A DNA stretch of 64,000 bases from G965216255 sp965216255 (GTDB lineage Bacteria > Bacteroidota > Rhodothermia > Rhodothermales > Bin80): assembly GCA_965216255.1 (NCBI GenBank), contig OZ244148.1, positions 62,001-126,000 on the forward strand, in the 5' to 3' direction. The first letter of the stretch is position 1. Each line of letters begins with the position of its first letter. Position numbers and translations under genes: made by a program. The notes under the pieces are model-generated. The model was not told the origin of the DNA and searched no databases. It saw only the letters and a list, made by a program, of their open reading frames with translations. This document shows positions 55,581 through 64,000 of the stretch, piece by piece.

Positions 55581-57242
55581 ATGACCGCCGCCGATCTCTC
55601 ACCCCCTCAGAGCAACGACCTGTCCGGCATAAATCGCCGCCGTCTGCTCGGGGTCTACTACACTCCTGATGACTTGGCAACGACGCTGGTGCGGTGGGCA
55701 TTGAACGGTGGAATCGGGCCGGTTCTGGACCCGAGCTACGGAGGTTGCGCGTTTCTCGAGGCCGCGGTGCGGATCCTGTCAGAGAAGGATGCTTCAAGAG
55801 CGAAAACGTGGGTCTATGGAGTCGACATCGACCCTAGTTGCGCCTACACGGTGCGGCAGAGCCAGCGGTTGCACGAGGCCAACTGCATTGAACGTGATTT
55901 CCTTACCATTTCGCCAAGCGATTTGCCCGGTAGTCCTTACGCCGCAATTGTCGGCAACCCACCCTACGTGCGACACCATTGGATTAAGGGTGAGCAGCGC
56001 GATTCGGCCCGAGCCGTTGCGGCCGACTCGTCCGTTTCGCTCTCTGCGACCGCTAGCCTCTGGGCATACTTCCTCCTCCATTCCCTAAAGTTTCTGTCCC
56101 GTGGCGGCCGACTCGCGATGCTGTTGCCAGTGGCCGTTCTGCAAACGGACTACGCGGCCCCTCTCCGTGGGATGCTTGCCAACAAGTTCGGGGGCACCAG
56201 GCTGATCCATGTTCGCGACCGCTTGTTCGCCCACACCGATGAAGCGGTGGTCGTAGCGGCTTGCTCCGATTTTGGCGGCAACGGTGATGTCCAGATGTTG
56301 GCCGTTGAGTCCGCGGGGGATGTCTACTCTGTGCTGACGGATTCCAACGGACGCCCGCCTCGCTCCTTTTGCTTTCCCCCTTGTGTGAACGACAAAGGAT
56401 CCGAGGCGGTTGCCTTGCTGAATCGAATCACTGGAAGGCCCGAACTGAAGCGTCTCGGCGATGTGGCGGCCATCAGAGTCGGGGTGGTCACCGGTGCCAA
56501 TCAGCATTTCATCCGCAGCAGGAAAGATCTGGACGGCCTTGGGCTTCCGGGCAGCGTTCGGCACCGCATCGTGTCGCGGACGAGATGGCTAAGAGGCCTC
56601 GAATTCACTGAAGGTGACCACAACGCTTTCGTGGATGGAGAAGAGGCCGCGTTTCTAGTGCGGCCTGAGAGTGCCGAAGAAGACCGGCTCGTTCAGACTT
56701 GGATTAGCGCAGGAGTCGAGGAGGGCATCGACGGCAGATACAAGTGCTCCCTCCGGGAAAACTGGTTTCGTGTTGAGATTCCGAACGCATCCGACGGCTT
56801 CGCGACCTGTGCTCGCGCTGGGTCGCCTCTGCTTGTCCTCAATCGCGCAAAGTGCCAAAACAGCAACGCTATCCACAGTGTTATTTGGAACCCCGACTTT
56901 ATGGGCAAGGTCGAAGCTGTGGCTGTTGGTTTTCTGACGAGTGCGGTTTCGGCTTGGGCCGAACTCCGGGGTCGCCGCTACGGCGGGGGTGTGCTCAAGA
57001 TTGAACCTGGTACCTTAAAGATGGCCCCGGTACCTATCGTCAAAGGCGCAGAAGACGCATTTGAAGACCTGGATCGCATGCTGCGGGAAGGGCGAGAAGA
57101 GGATGCCAGACGCGTCGCCGACGACCGTGTTCTTCGTCACGGTCTGGGCTTGGATGACCAAGAGGTCGAGAGTTTGCAACACGTGCGCTCTCAGCTTATG
57201 GAGTGGCGCCGACCTACCCGTCGGGACAATATTCATGGCTAG
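55581..57242 (+). CDS. Eco57I-type N6-adenine DNA methyltransferase
   Basis: The 553-residue protein would methylate adenine in a specific DNA site. GVYYTPDDLA is followed by motif I VLDPSYGGCAFLEA and motif IV IVGNPPYVRHHW. A C-terminal target-recognition part ends with KIEPGTLKMAPVPI, as in Eco57I-class enzymes. ATG at 55,581 has GGGAGG four bases upstream; the frame is open back to a GTG at 55,494 (29 more residues) with a weaker site. No nuclease domain is visible, so it is a stand-alone modification enzyme or a partner of the downstream genes. It is the first gene of a four-gene operon and overlaps the next start by eight bases. Confidence 0.85.
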   Translation: MTAADLSPPQSNDLSGINRRRLLGVYYTPDDLATTLVRWALNGGIGPVLDPSYGGCAFLEAAVRILSEKDASRAKTWVYGVDIDPSCAYTVRQSQRLHEANCIERDFLTISPSDLPGSPYAAIVGNPPYVRHHWIKGEQRDSARAVAADSSVSLSATASLWAYFLLHSLKFLSRGGRLAMLLPVAVLQTDYAAPLRGMLANKFGGTRLIHVRDRLFAHTDEAVVVAACSDFGGNGDVQMLAVESAGDVYSVLTDSNGRPPRSFCFPPCVNDKGSEAVALLNRITGRPELKRLGDVAAIRVGVVTGANQHFIRSRKDLDGLGLPGSVRHRIVSRTRWLRGLEFTEGDHNAFVDGEEAAFLVRPESAEEDRLVQTWISAGVEEGIDGRYKCSLRENWFRVEIPNASDGFATCARAGSPLLVLNRAKCQNSNAIHSVIWNPDFMGKVEAVAVGFLTSAVSAWAELRGRRYGGGVLKIEPGTLKMAPVPIVKGAEDAFEDLDRMLREGREEDARRVADDRVLRHGLGLDDQEVESLQHVRSQLMEWRRPTRRDNIHG

Positions 57243-59568
57243 GTTCACAGTCGATACCCACCTGTTTCGCGAGCTGGGAGAACTGCTCGTTGGCCGCGAT
57301 TCTACGGCGTTGATCGAGTTGGTCAAGAATTCGTATGACGCAGACGCCACCGAAGTGATCGTTCACGGTGAGAACCTCGACGATCAGCAGCGAGGACGCA
57401 TCGTGATCCTGGACAACGGGACCGGGATGACGCGAGAGCAATTCGTCTCGGGCTTCCTGCGTATCGCATCACGCTTGAAGGACCAAGGAACGAGGCGGTC
57501 TACAGTATTTGGGCGTCGGTACACTGGTTTCAAAGGCATTGGTCGGCTGGCAGCCCACAAGTTGGCGCGGCGTTTGGAAGTTGTCAGCATTCATCGCAAC
57601 GAGTCCGGTAGTACATCGGCGACGGAAGTCAAGGCCATTCTGGACTGGGACGCCATAGAGGCGTTCGAGACGCTGGACGATGTGCCCGATGATGTTGTGT
57701 CGGTCGCTGAAAATCACATCAGTGGAGATTTCATACAGGGTACTCAGTTGACCCTGTCTAGCCTCAGGCGGCCGTGGACTCCCAAGGAACGACTTCGATT
57801 CTTCGCCGAAGTTCAGGCATTTCAGATCCCGGATTTCATCAAGCAACCATTGCCGTCGGGGGTGATTTCGGGGCCTGTGTTATTCGAGCAACCAATCCTG
57901 AGAGATATCGACGGCGCTTCGCCGGAATCGGAGGATAGTGGCTTCGACGTGCTTTTTGAGGGCGAGCTCGATGCTGGGGAACAGTATTGGGGCGTCATCG
58001 CCGAAATGGCCGCATGGGTGATTGAGATTCGTGCGGAGACTGACAAGGCTCAGGTTCAATTCGCCATCTCCCCTACCTGCCGCACTCAGGCACAGAATCC
58101 CGATGCCAGAGCGTTTGCGACAACCATTGCACATCCGGATCCCGAACGCGGTCCTTCATTTGACGCCCGGATTCTCGTTCGAGAGGGACGTCCTAGTATG
58201 GGCAAAGGAGCGCGAGACCGCCGGACTTGGGCAGCCAAGGCGAGCGGAATTCGCGTCTACTTGGAAGGATTCCGTGTCCTGCCCTATGGCGAGGACGACT
58301 GGTTGTCGATCGATGCCACGTATGCCAGGCGTACTCGCCAGCTTGAGATGCTACGAGACTTCCCGCTAGTTGCTGAATTGGGCGACGCAGACCCAAACGA
58401 AGGTCTAACCCGTCTGCCTCACAACAGCTATTTTGGTGGCGTCCTCCTTACCCAAGAGCGCGCGCCCACGCTCAGGGTGCTGGTGAACCGGGAAGGCTTC
58501 GTGCCGGAGGCCGCATTCGACACACTTGTTAGCTTGGTTCGCACAGGAGTGGACCTGTGCACCCGCTTACGCGCCGCCAGCAACCTGAGGCTCCGGCGGC
58601 GACGGAGGCAGGATCGCTTGGAGACTCCAAAGCAGAAGTCGGGGGCCAGCGCCGACGCCCCGTCGCCGGCGGATGGCCCCGACGGTCAGCAGCCCAAGTC
58701 TCTACCTGATCTCATCGCTGCCGCGGGTGCGTCCCTCAGCGAAGCTCGGCTGCTTGTCGGCCAAAGCAACGCCGAGGCAGCCCGGCCGAAAATGTGGGCA
58801 GCCGTACAAGCTATGGAGGAGGCCAAAGAGCGAGCCGATAGCGTGATCTCCGAAGGGGCCCTCTTCCGTGTATTGGCTTCGGTCGGGACTCAAATGGCCG
58901 CTTTTGTCCACGAGATGAATGCACTGTTGGGGGCCGCGCAGACTTTGCACCAAGGGCTCAAAGAAATCCTTCGCGACCCGTCCCTTTCCCCAAACCATCG
59001 GCACCGGGTCAGACTTGCGTGGGCAGTTGCCGTCGACTTGGCTCAGTGGATTGAGCGCCATGCCTCCTACTTGGTGGATGTGGTCACCCCGGACGCTCGA
59101 AGGCGCCGCTCCCGCCAGTGTCTGGCCGACAGATTCGACTCGGCGGTTCGTTTGGTGAGGCATTCCGCCGAGCGGAGGCAGGTCGGCATTGTGAACCGGA
59201 TACCGAAGGAGCTAAAGTCGCTCCCTATGTTTCCGGCAGAGTTGACGATTGTGTTCGCCAATATGCTGACCAATGCTGTAAAGGGCGCACGTGAAAACGG
59301 AGGAATTGAGGCCTCGGCTGTCAACGAGGGAGGCGTCCTGCGTATTCGCGTGCAGAACACGGGAGTTGCAGTCGACCTCGATGAGGCAGAGCGCTGGTTC
59401 CAGCCATTCGAATCCACGACTGAGGAAATCAACCCTGTTCTTGGTCAAGGCATGGGTCTTGGCCTCACCATTACGAGAAGCATACTCGACTATTACGGAA
59501 TAGTGATCGGGTTCGCCACACCCGACGCACCCTACGCCACTGCAATTGAAATGACCCTTCAAGAATGA
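57235..59568 (+). CDS. Protein with two GHKL ATPase domains (Hsp90/MutL-like N-terminus, histidine-kinase-like C-terminus)
   Basis: The 777-residue protein starts at ATG 57,235, inside the end of the methylase gene. The N-terminal GHKL domain has the N-box ELVKNSYDADAT (E28, N32, D35), DNGTGM at 60-65 and a lid FGRRYTGFKGIGRLAAHKLA. A middle region of about 300 residues is of unknown fold. The C-terminal domain from about 590 has a helical dimerisation-like part (ASVGTQMAAFVHEMNALLGA), then a histidine-kinase-type ATPase with FANMLTNAVKGARE (N676, N680) and GMGLGLTITRSILDYYG. The H in FVHEMNALLGA sits where a kinase phospho-acceptor would be. The receiver gene follows directly, suggesting phosphotransfer. 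A signal peptide or membrane segment is absent, so it is cytoplasmic. Confidence 0.83.
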   Translation: MARFTVDTHLFRELGELLVGRDSTALIELVKNSYDADATEVIVHGENLDDQQRGRIVILDNGTGMTREQFVSGFLRIASRLKDQGTRRSTVFGRRYTGFKGIGRLAAHKLARRLEVVSIHRNESGSTSATEVKAILDWDAIEAFETLDDVPDDVVSVAENHISGDFIQGTQLTLSSLRRPWTPKERLRFFAEVQAFQIPDFIKQPLPSGVISGPVLFEQPILRDIDGASPESEDSGFDVLFEGELDAGEQYWGVIAEMAAWVIEIRAETDKAQVQFAISPTCRTQAQNPDARAFATTIAHPDPERGPSFDARILVREGRPSMGKGARDRRTWAAKASGIRVYLEGFRVLPYGEDDWLSIDATYARRTRQLEMLRDFPLVAELGDADPNEGLTRLPHNSYFGGVLLTQERAPTLRVLVNREGFVPEAAFDTLVSLVRTGVDLCTRLRAASNLRLRRRRRQDRLETPKQKSGASADAPSPADGPDGQQPKSLPDLIAAAGASLSEARLLVGQSNAEAARPKMWAAVQAMEEAKERADSVISEGALFRVLASVGTQMAAFVHEMNALLGAAQTLHQGLKEILRDPSLSPNHRHRVRLAWAVAVDLAQWIERHASYLVDVVTPDARRRRSRQCLADRFDSAVRLVRHSAERRQVGIVNRIPKELKSLPMFPAELTIVFANMLTNAVKGARENGGIEASAVNEGGVLRIRVQNTGVAVDLDEAERWFQPFESTTEEINPVLGQGMGLGLTITRSILDYYGIVIGFATPDAPYATAIEMTLQE

Positions 59569-60725
59569 ATTTCGAGCGTGCCGCAAGACCGGTGATCCTC
59601 GTGGTTGACGATGAACCCGACAAACTTCGCTCTTCACTCAAGCTCGCGTGGGAGAACCAAGCAAGAGTAACGGTCCGGCATCCATCGGACATCGAGGATA
59701 ACGATCTAGAACAAGCACACCTGATACTCATGGACTACCGGCTGGACCTATGGCCGGAACGCGATACTCAGCCCACCGCTTTTTACGTCCGAACAGGTAT
59801 GGCCCTTGCCACGATCCTACGGGAGGCCACCGACGAAATTAAGCCAGATCGATTCACCGCTGTGGCACTCTATACAGCCCATCTCCACGAGGCCAGCGGC
59901 CGGATTCGGCCACCAATTTCCAGGCATGTAGTGGCGCGGCTAAACAATCTGGAGTGGGTCTTCGAAAAGACTGATGAGAAGAGATTCGACCAGATCGTTT
60001 TGATGGCAAGAGCCGCACAGCATCTTGATAGCTACTGGCCTGCCGATTCAGACGCATCCGAGGCCCGCGCACGCGAATTGCTGAACATTGACGCCGAGGT
60101 CGAGTGGTTCGCGCGGAGTTGGCGGGAGGTTCGGGAATGCCAGCCTCCCATCTATCAATTGGCTACTAGCGCGGGTGGCCACCGTGTAACAGGTAGTTCA
60201 CACGGCGCTTTCTTCTTTCGCTGGCTCCTCCAGCACATCTTTCCGTATCCGTGTTTCCTGTGGGACGTGAACTGGGTGGCCGCACGGCTCCGGATCCAGG
60301 TGAACGATCTCGAGCGGCTGATAGCCTCGGACTGCATTTTGGCACGCGATTTGGACCAGTTGAGGTATACTGGCTTACTTGCGGAGTTCTTGGGACCTCG
60401 CTGGTGGCGAACCGCGATTGAGGATTATGTTTGGAAGGTCGGAGGCCAGTCGTCGGGCCACTTTGGGGAGTTCGAAGACCGGCTCCGGGAGAAGGCCGGG
60501 GAGCATCTCGAGATGGTAGTCCCGCGCGATCCGGTAGTTTGCTTGGACAAGGACTTCCAGCCAAACGGAGTCGCGTCTCCACAGGACGCAATAAGGTTAC
60601 GACCGGACTACTGGCCGCCATTCGCAGATGCGGCGTGGATGAGGATCGAGACGGTAAGGGAGGACCACGAACTCAGCGCAATGGTCGACCCTCTGGATCA
60701 GTACAGGGTCGACGCGGATGAGTAG
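59565..60725 (+). CDS. Response-regulator-like protein with unusual C-terminal domain
   Basis: This 386-residue protein begins with a receiver-like domain: VILVVDDEPDKL supplies acidic residues D15, D16 and E17, and LILMDYRLD supplies the probable phospho-acceptor D57. The receiver is extended compared with CheY. After about 150 residues it continues into a helical domain (DAEVEWFARSWREVRECQPP, FFFRWLLQHIFPYPCFLW) that I cannot match to a DNA-binding output domain. It overlaps the GHKL gene by four bases (ATGA) and the next gene by eight. The pair resembles a sensor-regulator couple moved into a restriction-type operon. Confidence 0.78.
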   Translation: MNFERAARPVILVVDDEPDKLRSSLKLAWENQARVTVRHPSDIEDNDLEQAHLILMDYRLDLWPERDTQPTAFYVRTGMALATILREATDEIKPDRFTAVALYTAHLHEASGRIRPPISRHVVARLNNLEWVFEKTDEKRFDQIVLMARAAQHLDSYWPADSDASEARARELLNIDAEVEWFARSWREVRECQPPIYQLATSAGGHRVTGSSHGAFFFRWLLQHIFPYPCFLWDVNWVAARLRIQVNDLERLIASDCILARDLDQLRYTGLLAEFLGPRWWRTAIEDYVWKVGGQSSGHFGEFEDRLREKAGEHLEMVVPRDPVVCLDKDFQPNGVASPQDAIRLRPDYWPPFADAAWMRIETVREDHELSAMVDPLDQYRVDADE

Positions 60726-61476
60726 TAAGCGGGTATCCGGACTTCAGTTCTCTTGTAAGGAACTGGTCGATGAGATAGCAGCCCTAATGAAAATGGCTGA
60801 ACATTTCCTTTATTTGAACGGCGAACTTGCTGCTTTCAAGAACGATTTGGAGCGAATCGGCGAAAGGCCAGCTGGGTGCGATATGCAGCTCAATCTGCGA
60901 TCACTTTGCACTAGGCCGACTCGCAACTACGAGCCCGGATCGAGGTCCGGTGGTCTGGAGGTCTACGCCCGAATTATGGGAAAATGGCAAGTGCGACCTG
61001 TCGGAACGAACCACCGCAACCGCAAGATTGCATTCACTGGTTCGGCTTCCGCCGTCGTTGAGTTGTGGCCTAAATGCTCGCTATGGCGTGAAGAGAACGA
61101 CCAATCAAGCCGTCTGGCGATGTGGCGAATTGAACTCGGTTCCTACGACTCCCCGGGCTGTTATTTTCACTCTCAGATTCTCGGTGACTGCGTCCACCCT
61201 CCGTTCCCAAAGAGCGTCCCGATCCCGCGGTTGCCCAGCCCATTTGTCACGCCCATGGCGGTGGTAGAATTCGTGCTCGGAGAACTATTTCAAGACGTGT
61301 GGTCGCAGGCGGCAAGCGAGACCCGCCATCACCATCAGCGTTGGCGGTCGATTCAGCGCCAGCGTTGGTCAAGTTTGCTGGATTGGCAGCGTAACACCCT
61401 TGATCGGGGTGTTTCATCCCCCTGGATCAACCTGAAGGAAGCGAAGCCACCGGACAACCTCTTCCTGTCTTCGTGA
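60718..61476 (+). CDS. Unknown protein, fourth gene of the methylase-GHKL-receiver operon
   Basis: The 252-residue protein is of no family I recognise. An N-terminal helical part (FSCKELVDEIAALMKMAEHF) is followed by a beta-rich, tryptophan-containing middle (GGLEVYARIMGKWQVRPVGT, RLAMWRIELGSYDSPGCYFH). A histidine- and arginine-rich C-terminal part follows (ETRHHHQRWRSIQRQRWSSL, LDWQRNTL). The eight-base overlap with the receiver gene argues for a real, co-translated gene with a linked role. It could be the effector of the operon, but no catalytic motif is clear. Confidence 0.7.
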   Translation: MSSKRVSGLQFSCKELVDEIAALMKMAEHFLYLNGELAAFKNDLERIGERPAGCDMQLNLRSLCTRPTRNYEPGSRSGGLEVYARIMGKWQVRPVGTNHRNRKIAFTGSASAVVELWPKCSLWREENDQSSRLAMWRIELGSYDSPGCYFHSQILGDCVHPPFPKSVPIPRLPSPFVTPMAVVEFVLGELFQDVWSQAASETRHHHQRWRSIQRQRWSSLLDWQRNTLDRGVSSPWINLKEAKPPDNLFLSS

Positions 61477-62519
61477 ATGAGTTTTGTAGTGTAAGGTAGT
61501 TCCGGTTTTTGGACAGGTCGTTGCGCCGGATTCTAGGTCGGAAGAAGAGGCACCGAGATGGCCACGAAGAGAGGACCCTGCATGGACCTGTTCGCTTTCC
61601 TGCTCGAATGGCATCTGCATCAATCGAAATACCCGTTCACGATCGATCGGATTGGGAGTTCAGCTTCGATCGGAATACCCGTTCAACATCCGTCGGATTA
61701 TCCACCTAACTCTCGGAACTATGCCGCATCGATTAGCGGCATGTTCGGAGAGCACCCGAACCCTCGAATGCTGAGTGCACCGCAGTCGCGTGCGCATCTT
61801 GAACTCGTCCTGCCCGATGCGCGTCAACCCTGTTGGACGGAGACATCACTCGGCGTGCACACATTATTCGGAAATCTCAATGCTCGGGGCGAGGCGCAGT
61901 TGGCCAGTTGATGAATGTCAATAGTCTGCGCCAATTGAAGGTACCGGTTCTTGAAGGATAAGGAGGGGACGCGAGTCTGGGACCAGCCGAGCGTGAGTGC
62001 ATCTGCTGCTGGTCGCCAGTGACACATGCCCGATGATTTCCTTAACCTCGTGGGCCGACGCTCCGTGATCCAGTGCCGGGGATGAGGGCATGACGCGGGG
62101 CTAACGGCGCTCAATTCTTTCCCCCGACGTGTTATTATCGGAAATGTTTTAGGCCTCAAAAAACGGCAATGAACGACCGGTGGGGCACCCCGCACAGCGC
62201 CTGAGATCGTCGCACGCATACCGCAAATTGGAGCACGTCAACTACGCAGCTCTCTCCGCAGTGGCTCTGCGAGACACATCGAATGGAAGTCCATTTGCAC
62301 TGCGGCGTGTGCCACCCTTTATTGGGTGCGCCTACGGCGTGGAGAAGTGCGAAACTCTTGCGGGGCTAGCCAAATGATATCCCTATCGTTGAGATCGTGG
62401 GATGGGTTGTCACTCTTGCCGCCAATGGCCTCAAAAAGAGCCAGCCCACAGCGACAGCCAGCTTCCTCCCCAGCGACGCAACGTCGGCGTCGTCACTCCC
62501 AACTGAGGCATCGGGGGGG
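61477..62519. other. Region without a firm gene; one weak open frame at 61,558-61,911 (+)
   Basis: The only candidate is a 117-codon plus-strand frame (MATKRGPCMDLFAFLLEWHL) with a purine-rich stretch upstream. Its DNA contains a short imperfect direct repeat (AATACCCGTTCA twice, 53 bp apart), and its protein has no family resemblance, so it may be chance. From 61,912 to 62,519 no gene, RNA or IS end was seen. Confidence 0.3.
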
Positions 62520-64000
62520 CTACTTCAGAATGGTCATCTGGCTCATTCGGACCTCGATCCCGGCAGCGGTGGCAGCATGCACGCGGTAGGAATACGTCCC
62601 GGAAGCCAACTGCGCAACGTCCATCCTGATGGCTCGCAGGCTGCCAGCCTCCAACTCTACGGGCACGCTGCGCAGGACCGTGCGTCCCAGCACGTCAAAC
62701 ACCTCTACCGTGACCGCCGCAGACATGGGCAAATCCACCAGAATGGTCGTATATGGATTGAATGGGTTGGGATAGTTGCCGTGGAGCACAAAACGCTCCG
62801 GCAGCTCTGTCTGATCGCCAATCCTTGTAACGCCGGAAGGAAAAAATACCGTCCCGTCTGCCTGCACGCCGATCATGGTAAGGCCTTCCCTGGCCGACGT
62901 GCCGGAGCCGGAGAGACTCAGCACAAAAGCTTGCCGGGAAAGGCCACTCAGATCAAACTCAAACCGGTTGATCAGGCGTTGGTCTGCGGCAGCCACCACT
63001 TCTATCTCGTGCGACCCTGGCGACACCGCCACGTAGCTGCCGACGGCGCCGTAGGCTGCATCGTCAAGGAGTACCACAGCCGCGCCTCCCGGCTGCAGCA
63101 GGCGCACGTCCACCGCCGCCAGATCTCTGGCTCCATGCGTCATGTAGAAGGCTGCTTGGTCGTCCACATCATGGCTCCGTCGCACATCATCCGCCAACGC
63201 GAGGTCCACGTCCTCACCTTTGCCGTATGCAATCACATGGTAATCGGTGCCCGTGCCAACGCTTATCGATTGTGAGCGCAGCGGTTGGGCATTGTCGCCA
63301 TCCCCCCCTCTAACCACGTCGATGGTATGCTCCCCCTGGGAGAGCACATCGAATGCCGAGGCTGACTGGAACGTCCAGTCGTCAAAGATGCGCTGGTCAT
63401 CAACGTATACGTCGAGCGGCGACCCATCAACGTTTTGAATGAACTGGGCCGTCGGTGCCTGCTGCAAGGTGCTTTCCCACAGCGCCTTGGCTTTGTCCGC
63501 ATTCTGGAACAGATCCTCCCTGCTTCGTCCGGTTACCACCGCAAAAGCCACCTGGACTTCCTGGCCCGGAGCTATCGTGAACGGGCCCAGCCCTGACACT
63601 TGTGTCCAGTCATTGGCTTCGGATCCAGGGCTCTGAATGCCGCCAGTCAAGTATGACCATTTCATCTGGTCCGTCAGTGGTTCCCCGTAGCGAAGGGCAC
63701 GAAAATGCACGGGCACATTCGCTGAGAGCGGCATGGTGCCAACCACCACTGTAGGATTGGAGGCCGCATCCTGCTGATAGCCGAGATTCCTGGTCCCGTC
63801 GAATAAGGAATAGTCCTGCAACCAGGTAAGATTCAACTGCCAGTTGAACATCAGGCCTATATGAATATTGGCCAATTCGACTCCGGTCTGATTGGCCATA
63901 GTGTATCGCAAAATGACAAAGTCCTCGTTCTCCTGTGCAGTATCGGCAAAGCTCTCCTGGAGTACCTCTACGCCAAGGGGGTTGGGGGCACCGCCATCCA
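62520..64000 (-). CDS. Secreted protein with DUF4397-like region and C-terminal sorting (FlgD-like) domain, partial
   Basis: The frame is open to the right edge, so the N-terminus and signal peptide are outside. The first visible part (NPLGVEVLQESFADTAQENE, DFVILRYTMANQTG) fits an extracellular beta-rich repeat. A DUF4397-like domain follows (FIQNVDGSPLDVYVDDQRIF, GEHTIDVVRGGDGDN and repeats). The last 85 residues carry HGNYPNPFNPYTTILVDLPM and end MSQMTILK, the pattern of FlgD-like or type IX secretion sorting domains. It marks a chromosomal context of a Bacteroidota or Rhodothermota host and the probable border of the defence island. Confidence 0.85.
   Translation of the reverse strand, partial: DGGAPNPLGVEVLQESFADTAQENEDFVILRYTMANQTGVELANIHIGLMFNWQLNLTWLQDYSLFDGTRNLGYQQDAASNPTVVVGTMPLSANVPVHFRALRYGEPLTDQMKWSYLTGGIQSPGSEANDWTQVSGLGPFTIAPGQEVQVAFAVVTGRSREDLFQNADKAKALWESTLQQAPTAQFIQNVDGSPLDVYVDDQRIFDDWTFQSASAFDVLSQGEHTIDVVRGGDGDNAQPLRSQSISVGTGTDYHVIAYGKGEDVDLALADDVRRSHDVDDQAAFYMTHGARDLAAVDVRLLQPGGAAVVLLDDAAYGAVGSYVAVSPGSHEIEVVAAADQRLINRFEFDLSGLSRQAFVLSLSGSGTSAREGLTMIGVQADGTVFFPSGVTRIGDQTELPERFVLHGNYPNPFNPYTTILVDLPMSAAVTVEVFDVLGRTVLRSVPVELEAGSLRAIRMDVAQLASGTYSYRVHAATAAGIEVRMSQMTILK

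Noticed and set aside
61558..61911. A firm gene call for the 117-codon frame
   Set aside because: The upstream site is weak, there is no family resemblance and part of the frame is a short DNA repeat, so it is mentioned only as a weak candidate.

Overview
The window looks like a chromosomal defence island of a moderately GC-rich Bacteroidota/Rhodothermota-type bacterium. The only clue to the host is the cell-surface gene at the right edge, which has a DUF4397-like region and the NYPNPFNP motif of FlgD-like or type IX secretion C-terminal sorting domains. The taxonomic placement is therefore an inference. Two kinds of content are present: defence genes, and a very dense accretion of insertion sequences (IS) and group II introns that has broken several of those genes.

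Left part (1-13.2 kb). A disrupted helical-repeat gene with a GreA/B-C-like tail runs off the left edge. It is followed by an IS256 copy, then a decayed IS3 element that carries an intact-ended 2.6-kb IS4/IS701-like element. The transposase of that element has a DUF4338 (DruA-like) domain fused to a Tn5-like catalytic domain. Next is a 2123-residue STAND NTPase with an N-terminal Cap4/Mrr-like nuclease domain, which resembles an Avs-type phage sensor. Its last codons come from an IS1634 element inserted into it.

Middle part (13.2-42.5 kb). One IS1634 copy lies in four pieces between 13,199 and 30,749. It is split by an IS66 element (8-bp duplication GGCGCAGA) and by two group II introns. The IS66 tnpC gene is itself split by five group II introns nested in the same orientation (A > B1 > C > B2 > E). 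With the intron tract removed, tnpC reads in frame. Four exact or nearly exact element lengths repeat: IS256 1411 bp, IS1634 about 2166 bp, intron B about 670 nt and intron C 878 nt. Only intron A still encodes a maturase. Between 30.7 and 42.5 kb are remnants of further IS66 copies, introns and an IS66-type miniature element. A GmrSD-type restriction gene is translationally coupled to the 3' end of a type I methylase gene, and there are more IS1634 and IS256 copies.

Right part (42.5-61.5 kb). Two divergent defence operons face away from a spacer of about 0.6 kb. The leftward operon encodes a DEAD-box helicase fused to DUF1998 and a PD-(D/E)xK nuclease, a DrmD-like SNF2 helicase, and a large Eco57I/DrmMI-like adenine methylase. 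It is therefore DISARM-like but lacks separate drmA, drmB and drmC. The methylase contains eight 10-bp repeats, predicted to be phase variable, followed by three homologous 29-codon segments and stop codons. The rightward operon encodes four proteins with overlapping reading frames: an Eco57I-type adenine methylase, a protein with two GHKL ATPase domains, a response-regulator-like protein and an unknown 252-residue protein. I do not recognise this four-gene set as a named system, and it is the best candidate here for something undescribed. No tRNA, rRNA or CRISPR array was seen.
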